From Amoebidium appalachense (taxonomy: Eukaryota; Ichthyosporea), in NCBI GenBank assembly GCA_963693365.1, contig CAVNZM010000004.1, positions 1,426,001-1,490,000 on the forward strand: DNA of 64,000 nt, written 5' to 3'. Below are positions 17,099-48,399 of this stretch, piece after piece. The notes under the pieces were generated by a model. That model had not been told where the DNA came from. It did not search any database and saw only the letters and a program-made list of their open reading frames with translations. A program made the position numbers and the translations under genes. The stretch's first letter is position 1. Every line of letters starts with the position of its first letter.

Positions 17099-17445
17099 AT
17101 CTAACTACAGATCTACAAGTTATATTGGTACTGATCTATACAAATAAAATAGTCTTTAGGATGTTTGGCTACACTTAGTAGTGATTAATGTTTGCTCAAC
17201 ATGACGCCATTGTGACAGAAAGAAGGAGCTTCTAAAGTCCATGGGGCAATCCCAAGCTATCAAAAGAGACGTCTCTAAAAGGTTTCTGTCGAACTAATCA
17301 TTAAATTCCTTTGTTTCTGATCATCCAAAATTAACGATGGTGTTAAAAAAAATCACATAGTACCCATATGTATGCTTGCTATGGAAACATTGCTACATCC
17401 AATAAACACTACTTGAGTTATTAAACAGTATTTCTGCTAAAATGT
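17099..17445. other. Spacer between LINE copy 1 and the oxygenase 3' end
   Basis: About 350 bases of AT-rich sequence with no coding frame and no recognised RNA gene. It should contain the 3' UTR of the minus-strand oxygenase gene. Confidence 0.4.
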
Positions 17446-24327
<6,882 letters not shown>

Positions 24328-24974
24328 GGCTGGTGTGTGGTGAAAGGGTCGGCGGTGAAGAAGAAAAATGCTGAACCGGGGGACTGAAAGTGATGCGCGA
24401 TGGTGGATGAAGGTACGAGAGAAAGAGATCATGTGGATTTCAGGGACTTAATGTCTGCTGGAAGCTATGAAATGGTGATTGTTTGGGGGAGAAAACACAA
24501 CCCAATGGGTGGCGAATCTGTGGTATCGGTAGGAAAACTTATAACAGAGGAGGACTGTTTGGGCAACAGATGGGTTACAGGAAGAATACTAATACGTAAC
24601 CTACAGTTACACAAGTGAGCTATCGTATGTTTTTGGAGTCGAAAAGGGTCTTATGCACACGTTTTTATGCAAGCATCACTTTCTTTGACCCTGACAGAAT
24701 GGCACAAAGAAACTGTCCAGCACCGTCCTAGGCCTGCCAGTGCTTGACGTCAAGTCCCTTGTCAGCAACTAAACAGGGTGCGCGCTGTGATTGGCTAAAT
24801 GCGCACTAACAAATGGCTCACCAATCATATTCTATATATTACTATTTTTGGAGTGGGTGCAAATATTCTTGCAGCTGACCCAAGGCCTCAGATCTGAAGC
24901 AATTGCAACTGCGCTGAGGCAACTGCACACGTCAGAAGTCTGCCCAATTCTCAGTAGTAGAACACAGCTTACCC
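24328..24974. promoter_or_regulatory. Divergent intergenic region shared by the oxygenase and TRMT10 genes
   Basis: 647 bases separate the two start codons, which point away from each other, so both promoters must lie here or in a shared bidirectional promoter. It is almost free of the simple repeats found elsewhere. A direct duplicated phrase around CCCAAGGCCT/GAGGCAACTG lies near 24880-24925; I see no convincing TATA box. Inference from gene layout only. Confidence 0.5.
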
Positions 24975-30049
<5,075 letters not shown>

Positions 30050-30717
30050 TAACTTGCATGAATGAATATTCCTATTGTTTTTTCAGTATTATAATATGAA
30101 TGATTTTAGAACTGTATACCCATGCTTGTGGTAATATTTGTTAATGAATGGATCATATGAAGGGCCTGTTCGTGACAGGTGAATAAACCAAGTCTCTTAC
30201 ACACCGCACAGTGTGTGTGTTAGGTGCTGTATTCGAACAACGGTGCTGACTTGTCATCTGTGTGTGTGTTATGTACGTGTGTGTGCGCACGCGCAAATGC
30301 GTGTTTGTAGGTGTGTGCATGTATCCGGTGAGCGTGTACATGTACGTGTGTGTACGGTGTGTGCGCGCGGACATATCGATGTGTGTATGTGCGTTCATGT
30401 GTCCTTGCGTGTGTGCATGTATCCGTGTGTTGCTTGGAAGCGGATGGTTGTTGGTGTTTGAAAGTGGTGTGAATCAGAAACTGCAATCTGGTTGCGTGTG
30501 TATCTGTACGTGTGTGTCTTGTTATGCATGCCCGTGCCTGTGTGTGCGTGCGCGTGTATCCGAGTGCCATTTCAGAAGCGATTGTTGTGTGGGTGTAGGT
30601 ATGTGTGTGGGTGTGTATGGCTATGTGTAACTGAACAGTCACCGGTTTGTTTACTCGTGAACACCTTCTTACAAACTTAAAGAATTTCTTGGAGTGTGTG
30701 GTTGTGAAGGTGTGCAT

Positions 30718-30748
<31 letters not shown>

Positions 30749-32027
30749 CGCGTGTACACGTATAGTCTGTGTGGTGTGCATGTAGCGTTCGTGCGCGTAC
30801 GCGTGCACGTGTGTGTGTGGGTGGGTGGGTGGGTGGGCGTGGGCGTGTGGCTGTGTGTGCGACTGTATATGTGTGTGACGGTGTGGTGTGGGGGGGGGGG
30901 GGGGGGGGGGGGGGGGGGAGAGGGTTGTGTGGGCTTCTGCTTGTGTGTGTGTCCACGCGCACGCGAGTGTGGCACCGTCAGGGGTGGTTGTGTGAGCCTG
31001 TGTTAAGTTTGTGTGTGTGTGTGTGTGGGTGGGTGTGTGGGTGTGTGGGTGTGTGGGTGTGTGGTGTGGGTGTGTGTGTGTGTGCGTGCGTTTTGGTGTT
31101 CGTGCGTGCATGGGCATGTGTGTGTGTGTGCGCGCGCGTGATTAAGTGCCTGTTGTGCGGAAGCCTGCCTATAATCAGGTGCATATATTTTGGGTGCTCG
31201 TGGAAGTGGGGGTGAGGGTACATGTCTGCATCTTGGCTTGTGTGTCTGCATGTGTCAAAACCTTTGTGTATGTGTCTTTTAGTATATGTATCCGTGCCAA
31301 TGTAAGAATGAAAGGCGAGGGTCAGCTTTCTCCCATTAACTACTGGTGGGGAAGGGGGAAAGGAAAGGCGAGCATAAAGATGTAACATAGTCATACAATA
31401 CTTCTTCAAGGAATACTTTCCTACAGCATGGCTGTGTGCGCGCTCAATTTCCTAGATCCGGGTGTGTTAGTCTCCATGTGAGTTACCCAGCCTTTTCCTG
31501 TTTGCAAGATCCCCCCCCTCCCCTCCCCCCCCCCCCCCCACACACACACACACACACTTGCACACACTCACACACGTAGAAAGGACAAACATGGAGAACC
31601 ACACATAAATACAGACACCTAGACAGCCTTGCACAAAGCAAAAGAAAAGGGTTTCCAAGCCTTCCAGAAACAAGTATTCCCTAAAGAGTCCAGGTGTGTC
31701 AAGAGATGTTATCATTCAGCGCCAGCGCCGTATTCCACTTGACCTGCAAGCGCTCGTTTATTCTTCTTCCGACGTAGCACATTGAAGTCGAGCGCAACAG
31801 AAGGTCTTCTAGTTGTATCTTCCAGAAGTTGTCGTGTTGTAACACAATGGTGGTTGACGTACAGTCTAGCCGTATGAAACGAAAGAAGTTGTTGTATAAA
31901 TGCATCATCGTTGCGCAGTTATCAATTCATTGTAACATGTACGTTCGTGTTATATCTCCCATCCTCCTTAGGTTTTTTCGACGTGTGTCGATATTTTTCC
32001 GTAACGAAGAACGTGAAGTTCCCCAGT
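30050..32027. other. Convergent spacer between TRMT10 and the zinc finger gene, simple-repeat rich
   Basis: TRMT10 3' UTR with AATAAA at 30182, then 30.2-31.3 kb of degenerate (GT)n/(GTGC)n with a G run at 30891-30918, and a C run with (CA)n at 31511-31555. Translated frames in this stretch are Cys/Val or His/Thr repeats and not genes. 31.6-32.0 kb is unique sequence without a recognised product. Confidence 0.6.
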
Positions 32028-32261
32028 TTAGGCCTCGACGTCCTTCAGCTCAGCAGGCAGGTCATTCTTCGGGTGCTTGCTCTCGAAATGCTGCTTGTAT
32101 GTCTTGGGGTCGGACATCTGCGTCATGCACACAGCACACTTATACACTAGCGCCTTCTCCGCCGCTTTTTTCTGCAGCATTGAGTTTCCTGCCTTGGCCT
32201 TGTCGGCTGCCTTCTTCTGGGCCTTCTGTTGCGACTGGATCTTCTGCTGACCGCGCGCCAT
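32028..32261 (-). CDS. ZNF706: ZNF706-like single C2H2 zinc finger protein
   Basis: Intact 77-residue single-exon gene, matching the size and layout of the ZNF706/4F5-related family. The N-terminus MARGQQKIQSQQKAQKKA is the conserved basic SERF-like segment. One C2H2 finger follows (YKCAVC ... KQHFESKHPK; two Cys two apart, two His with four residues between) and a PAELKDVEA tail. In animals ZNF706 is a small nuclear/cytosolic protein implicated in stem-cell gene regulation and in promoting amyloid assembly; function here is inferred from similarity only. It is the only multi-intron-free host gene in the window, and its spacer is free of long microsatellites. Start is the first ATG, directly before the conserved ARGQQK. 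Confidence 0.95.
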   Translation of the reverse strand: MARGQQKIQSQQKAQKKAADKAKAGNSMLQKKAAEKALVYKCAVCMTQMSDPKTYKQHFESKHPKNDLPAELKDVEA

Positions 32262-33014
32262 TCTCAGTGTGATATTATCGAATTTAGTTAAAAGTTTTAC
32301 AAAGATTAACAGTATATGTTAATTGCACAAGGAGCGCGATAGAACATAGTTCCTCAGATTTCGGAATGTTTTGCAGGACGAGAAACAGCTTCGCTTTGAG
32401 TTGTGAGAGGCGTTGAAACGGACGAGTCGTGTGGGCGTCAGCTGTTACTGTTGGGTGCATGAGTGAGAACTAACGATAAGATATGATTGGTTTAGAGCTT
32501 TTTAGCAGCATAGTGCTAGAACTGGAATGGGGCGTAAAAAGTGAAAATTGGTCATTATAAAACCCAGCAATGCCAACGTCACACTGGCAACGTGAGCAGG
32601 TGTCCTCTAAATACAAAAGATGATCTTATTTATATTTATTATGTTGTTAAAAGGTGTTTTGTGTTTTTTTTTGTTTGAAAAACATATGATGCACATGTTT
32701 GGATTGTACATTGACAAATGTGAGGCAAGGAAATCTGTGGGGAAATTTCGCTACTGAGTCTAGCAAGGCCACATGCATGCAGATGTGACCTCTTCACAGT
32801 GTTATAAAGTGATGACATCTGGCAAATACTGCCAACAAGAGACAAAACAACAGACTAAACAGCTTACATATATAATTTTATCTCAATTTCTGCATTTTTC
32901 ATTTATTTACATATACTATAACAGAAAAACAATGCCGAAGTTCATGCCTCACTCATGAACTTCCTGCGACTATTCTCGACTCCGACCTATAAATAGCTTT
33001 TGAATCCCAGCCTG
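32262..33014. other. Upstream spacer of the zinc finger gene
   Basis: AT-rich unique sequence containing the presumed promoter of the minus-strand zinc finger gene. No coding frame or RNA gene recognised. It ends at the target-site duplication of LINE copy 2. Confidence 0.45.
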
Positions 33015-34506
33015 ATGCTATATATAGCACTCTTGTCTCAAACCTATGGTAGAGCTGTGGTTAATGGGCATCTTTCATATGGTTTTGCTCGTACTAGAGG
33101 TCTCTTGCAGGGTTCATTGCTTAGCCCCTTTTTGTTTAACCTATTTATAGATGATTTGGCTGTCAAGATTTACGCCGAAAACGATGACCCTATTAATAAC
33201 TTTCCGCCTGCACTTCTCTATGCTGATGATCTGTCCCTCCTTGCCCGTACCCCTAGACGCCTGCAAAGATTGTTCGATGTAGTGTCAGAGTGGTGCAAGG
33301 CAAACCTTATGATCCTTAACATAGACAAATGTGGTGTTCTTGTACCTGATATAGCTAACAATTTACACACATTTACATTATCATCTAAACCTGTACCTAT
33401 AGTTCCAGAATACAAATATCTTGGTGTTCCGGTTGATTCTGTTGGTGTTATGTTTCCCCATATGGTCGAAAAGAGGGTAGAGTTGGCTCGTAAGCGGTTA
33501 GCTTTCTTCTCGGCTAATATTTTTAAAGACACACCCCTCCATCCTTCTATTAGACTTACATTTATTCGCACTTTTGTCTTCCCGGCATGTGAATATGGTT
33601 TACCCCTTCTCGCCGCTTGGATCAAGAAAGAGAGAACTAGAGCGCTTAAACCCTTGGCAAATTTCCTTGAAGCAGAAGTTGCCTCCTTTCTATCTAACAA
33701 CTGTTGTAAACCTGGGCCTGTAACGCTCTCGATATATGGTCTGGTCCCAATAGCTGCTAGAGTATCCTATCTCGCGCTGAAATTCAATAAGCACATAAGC
33801 CGCTTAAAGAAGTATTTGCCCTCCCACCCTCTCTTCTCTATCCGACCTGTCCCCTCCTCACCTCTCCCCTCTTTCCTCCCCTCTCTCTCCCCTTCTCCCC
33901 TGGGCACAAATACAAATAAACCCCGCAATAGTGTGTGTGTGACTTTGGACTGCCACTTACTTATTAAACATGTACACAATCACAAGATAATCACGCAATA
34001 TAACAAATGGAAAAAGATACCACACGACACTAGACCCGATGAAAGCATACACCTTGAAAAACTAAGCCTTATGTCTCGTTTTATATATACTGACCGCCTC
34101 AACCATATTGCCAAATATGGCACTCGCAAGTGTATAACACCTAAATACATATTACCTTCCTGTAGAACTGGTCTTTCTCTAGCTGATGGTATTATTGATC
34201 AATTACCACGCTTTTACTGTACACGTGCTATACAGTGGAGATCTAATAAGTATAAGGTGGCATCATTTGCATGCCCAAACAACACACACACACACCAGTT
34301 TAACCGGTCATGTATCGCCAAATGTAGTTTGATAGACCACATAATACCGCAACACACACACGTCACATTCACAACAGACACCCAGAAAGATAGCCTACCT
34401 GTAAATTACAACATCCTTGATTTTATACTAAACACGCGTAACTACGACCTGTTTATTAGATGTATTGATTGGCTTGAGAAACACATCACTACAAAATTAT
34501 AGCGCA

Positions 34507-34577
<71 letters not shown>

Positions 34578-34609
34578 CCAGCTGATACCGAGTGTCCCGA
34601 GGGGAGCCC

Positions 34610-34648
<39 letters not shown>

Positions 34649-34856
34649 GGGGAACCCCAACTAATTGATTTCTCCTTGTAGTCTTTATGGTGTCTCGTAG
34701 AGAAAGTAAACCCTGATATATAGTCACCACCCGACATCTATGTACGTGATCATGATATACCGCTGAGGGGATATTCCGAGCAAACCCCCCCCCCCCATAC
34801 CTGAGACTGGTTCTCTTTGCCTCGAGTAAACAGCGTAAACCCCATGCTATATATAG
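33015..34856 (+). mobile_element. LINE copy 2, severely 5'-truncated, with target-site duplications
   Basis: Element body 33027-34843. It starts in the reverse transcriptase coding region (GCACTCTTGTCTC) and ends at GTAAACCCC. It is flanked by a perfect duplication of ATGCTATATATAG (33015-33027 and 34844-34856; the last G is shared with the element at the 5' side). A 5' truncation plus a target duplication is the signature of target-primed reverse transcription. The duplication defines the true 3' end of the family, which is not a poly(A) tail. Internal 3' UTR tracts: (CA)n 34510-34575, A run 34614-34647, C run 34786-34797. Confidence 0.97.
33027..34502 (+). pseudogene. LINE ORF2 3' part, unbroken frame
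   Basis: Encodes the second half of the reverse transcriptase (YADD near 33223) and the whole C-terminal region in one frame to the stop at 34500-34502. It lacks the 8-bp tandem duplication seen in copies 1 and 3, so LTFIRTFVFPACEYGLPLLA is continuous here. It has no start of its own; upstream flank is open only by chance. Useful as the reference for the intact ORF2 C-terminus. Confidence 0.93.
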
Positions 34857-35363
34857 GCTAGAATCTAGGCCCTCCGGCCGCACGGTGAGCCACCGGTTAC
34901 GTGATAGCGAGAGGTCCGTTGTAGGTCTCCTGTCAACCCGTCGGCAGGCACCCGGCCTTTCAAAGTCCCCCCCCCCCCCCCCCCCTTCCTCCCCCTCCCC
35001 CCCTCCACCCCCCCCCCCCCCCCAACAACACCCTCTCCTATCTGTGCCTACCTACGCCTATCTGGCACACACACGTGATGATACATAGCTCATGGCAAGC
35101 GAGAACGGAGGGACCAGCTGGACATATACATGCGACCGGTACTAAGTGGGCCATTGAGCGTGTTGTGAAATTGAATATTGGAATTGTCACACGCCGTGGC
35201 CCGAAAGCCAGAAATATCCAGGTAGATGGCCAGGAAGCATGCTGGTCACCCACCCTATGCCCCCGCCTCCCCCCTCCCCCCTCTCCTCTCGAGGCTCCCC
35301 CCCTCAGCCCCCGGCAACGGCCTCCCTCCCTCCCTCCCTCCCTTATCATGAGGCTCCCCGGAG

Positions 35364-35635
<272 letters not shown>

Positions 35636-36565
35636 CCCCCCCCCCCCCCCTCCCCCCCCCCCCCCCCCCTTAAAAAAAGAAATCCCCCCCCCCCCCCCCT
35701 GCCGCCACCCAAACCCCCCCCCCCCCCCCCCAAAAAAAAAAAATAAAATAAATCATGGGCCACCTTGGATAGCCTCATCCCTTTCCCCGGGGCAATCTAC
35801 AGCACATACAGAAGCCGAATACTATGCCATACTTTCAAATGGCTGTTCCCAACCGAAGAGTAGTGTGCTATTAGATGTTCAGCTCGACCGTATTCAACAC
35901 CATATATGATAAGTAACCTTTCACTGCATATATGTACATTATATTTGCAGGATCAATTCTGCTCAGTGTAGCAGTATATTCATCAGTGCTAAATGCTGGC
36001 TCTAAACTTGCTTTTGAATAAATAAAAGTATTCTGCTACAAGCAGAGGGATGCAGAATGATTCAGCATTAGGCTACAAGCAGAATTAATTCTCAGTCTCG
36101 TGCCTAATCTGCAAAATAAGCAGAATAGATCTGCTATAGCTAACACCAAGAATACTTCCGCAAAGCAGGTCGATTCTGCCGCTTTCTCAGAGTCACGTGA
36201 TCATCTAGTTATAAAATTTTGCACAATACGAACTCGCTACAATAAGGATCCTGAAATATTTAAAATTTTGTTTGCTACAAAATTCGGCACAACTTGTGTA
36301 ATATCTGCTCTTTCCTACCGTGGTGGCTGGGGAGTTAGCCTGGCCATAGGCAAAGTGTGCACTACCTAATAGTTAGGGCTGTATACGATGCGCTTAGCTG
36401 AGCACATAGATAGCACCCTAACGTTAACTATGTATAGCGTATTGTCGCGATCGGTGCTGAGTACGGTAGGCGGTAGTATCTTCGAGGGCCTGCAAAGGCC
36501 CTCCGGAAACAAAACGTGACAAAATAAAAAAATCTTGTTTTTTTTTTTTTTTTTTTTGTTGGTGT

Positions 36566-36609
<44 letters not shown>
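36566..36609. repeat. G homopolymer, about 44 bp, preceded by T run
   Basis: T-run (36538-36557), GTTGGTGT, then uninterrupted G to 36609. One of more than 30 G or C runs over 20 bases in the window; others of note are 17767-17819, 17969-18015, 27399-27442, 29033-29077, 43931-43973, 45389-45437 and 59672-59717. Confidence 0.97.
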
Positions 36610-36612
<3 letters not shown>

Positions 36613-37122
36613 ATAATTCATATGCTTGCAGCCTCGTTCTACTCAATGACATCCTATATAAGACTGGCTGGGGGCTAGTAAGTACTAAGTAAGAGTCGTG
36701 GCTTCCCCTCCTCAGTGCCGCTGAATGGTCGAAGATGCTCTATGAGTCACAGTGACTATGTAGTGTGTTCTGTTCCCCATGAGGGAGTTGGTATTTCGTG
36801 TTGGCGGCTTTTCAAACGCCGTAATGCTAAGACGTATTTACTGGCTTGCATGCTTGGTACTTGTGCGGCAGCTGCTTGTTTGCTCCAATGATTGGATTGT
36901 TTGGCTGCAGACTTGTCTTTCTTTCAAAATGCTAATCGGTTTGTCAGCTGCAGGCTACCTCGAGCTTTTCAAGGAGCCCAGATGATTCCCAGTTCTTATT
37001 GAATCCGCTTACAGGCAACTTTCCCTCCATTTTCCCCGTCCACAGCATATTAATTATTACGGTACGGTAACCCTCCTAGGCCTTGTTTCAGACTTCCTCT
37101 GAAGGAACCCTGCACTGCAATG

Positions 37123-37167
<45 letters not shown>

Positions 37168-37449
37168 ATTTTGGGGGAGGAGGGGGGAGAAGTTTAGGGA
37201 AGGGGAGGAGAAAGGGAGGTGGGGGATGCGGGTGTGTGTGGGGGGAGAATGGGCGGGGCGGGGGGGGGGGGGGGGGGGGGGGGGGGAGGGGGGGGAGGGG
37301 GGACTACGTGCCGGCTGCACTATGTACCTCATGATACGCCTCCTGATGTCATTATTCAAATTGCTGTTGAGCTATTCCTGCAAGTGTAACAGTTTTCATT
37401 AAGTCGTAGCCTAGGCTGTATTCGTATCAGTATTGGAATTGAGCAACAC

Positions 37450-37661
37450 TACAGGGGTGGGCTAAATATAAGATTTTCCGTAAATGATATTCTAGCGCTA
37501 GAAAATTTGAAAATATTAAGATTCTAGCTGTCTAGCCCCCATGGCACATATGAAAAGTAGGATTTTCCTCCTTGTCCTTTTGGGCTAGGGGGGTCTGGGA
37601 CTAGGATTCTAGCTGGCTAGGGCCGAAATCCACGTAATCTTATATTCGGCCTACCCCTGTA
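37450..37661. mobile_element. 208-bp TIR element (MITE) with TA target duplication, Tc1/mariner-type
   Basis: Body 37452-37659. The left end reads CAGGGGTGGGCTAAATATAA; the right end, reverse-complemented, reads CAGGGGTAGGCCGAATATAA. The two ends agree at about 24 of 27 positions, including the following GATT. Both ends abut TA (37450-37451, 37660-37661), the duplication expected of Tc1/mariner/pogo transposases. The interior has no coding capacity and contains further short palindromes around TTCTAGCGCTAGAA and CTAGCTG/GGCTAGGG. It must depend on a transposase supplied elsewhere. Confidence 0.9.
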
Positions 37662-38421
37662 TGAAATGGGTGTAAGTATTCAGTGCATGATATGTTTTGT
37701 ACCCATAATAATTATTGAGATACTCCACCGCTTCCCTCACATACATATATAATAGGATGGAGTACCGACAGAAGCCCAAGAATGATCGCATGACACTAAT
37801 AGAGCTCCATATGCATATATCTATCACTTAAAGCCCTCTCATCCCCCCAAAGCATACAAAACTATGCCCGTTTTGGTTAGAGGTAAGCTAGTTGTCACTG
37901 GCAACTTTCAATGTTAAAAAATATTTTTGAGTGAACAAATGTTTTCAGATGAAGCTCATATTGTTATGTTACACCACTCTCAAACGGCATTGTGTGTGCC
38001 CACTCTGTGCTAACCGTTGAGAAATAAATCATAGCTATTAAAAGGCGCTATTTATTTTTAGAGATACATTTGGCATTTCAGAAAAGCCAAAAGGCAGTGT
38101 CACTCCTACGAAGATAAAAGTTGCAGAGCTCTAAGCTCAATATTTCATTAGTGAAAAACTCGTATTCAAATATTCATATAAAGTTCCACGTACTCGTATG
38201 CTTTTACAATACCAATATGATATGCTACATAGATGTCCACACACACACACACGTATCGACCAGTAAAGGGCAAATATATGTAAAATTAAGGAATGTTAGA
38301 TATTATGTGGCCTCAAAGCTCATTCTTAATACTTTAACTAGGAAAACCATTTTACTTCTATTACAAACAGCAATGATTTTCAAGCATTTTTCACGATTAT
38401 ATATACAATGGTTTAGATATT
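37662..38421. other. Spacer 3' of the DEP-domain gene
   Basis: AT-rich unique sequence without a recognised gene; must include the 3' UTR of the minus-strand DEP gene. A short frame at 38121-38429 (+) lies antisense to it and is not supported. Confidence 0.45.
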
Positions 38422-47533
<9,112 letters not shown>

Positions 47534-48036
47534 GTTGTTGGCTCTTGTCGGCCCCAAGCTCTAAACAACTCATGGGACTGTTCTAAAAGTAAGTAACAAC
47601 TAAACAGCACCAGCCTAAGGCACTAAAGCTAACACACCTACTCACAATAACTTTCCGAGAAAGGTAGGTGGGAGTACGCCTACCCTTTTGCAGAGAAGCT
47701 CAGGCAAGTATGAAGCTGAAGTGTGACACACAACACGGTCAAGGCATAAAAAAGAGTCTCAAGGATAAAACAACCAAGGCTATGTATTCGTTCTCTTTAA
47801 ACCTGATCACTTCGGAGTGTGACAGACGTCCCACTCTGCCCTTGTCCCGTGTACAAGGGAAGTGAACAAAAAAGCTCGAGGCACGTATGACTCACCATGC
47901 CGAGCAGCCTGCCACTATGTAGTCTTCAACACCTGACGTCATATTAAAGGCCCCAAATGCGAAGAATATAAAGAGTTTTCAAAAGTTAGAGACTCCTTCT
48001 GTAGACTAAGGTTCAAAATGCCTGTGTGAATACCAA
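47534..48036. other. Upstream region of the DEP gene
   Basis: About 500 bases of unique sequence between the DEP start codon and LINE copy 3; expected to hold the 5' UTR and promoter. No clear core promoter element seen. Confidence 0.45.
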
Positions 48037-48241
48037 ATAAACTTGGGGGTTTACGCTGTTTATTCGAGGCAAAGAGAACCAGTCTCAGGTATGGGGGGGG
48101 GGGGGTTTGCTCGGAATATCCCCTCAGCGGTATATCATGATCACGTACATAGATGTCGGGTGGTGACTATATATCAGGGTTTACTTTCTCTACGAGACAC
48201 CATAAAGACTACAAGGAGAAATCAATTAGTTGGGGTTCCCC

Positions 48242-48296
<55 letters not shown>

Positions 48297-48328
48297 GGGC
48301 TCCCCTCGGGACACTCGGTATCAGCTGG

Positions 48329-48379
<51 letters not shown>

Positions 48380-48399
48380 TGTGTGTGTGTGCGCGTGCG

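Noticed and set aside
35075-35300. Plus-strand frame with normal composition (possible exon)
   Set aside because: No family similarity, the open frame runs straight into the (CT)n array, and no neighbouring exon joins in phase.
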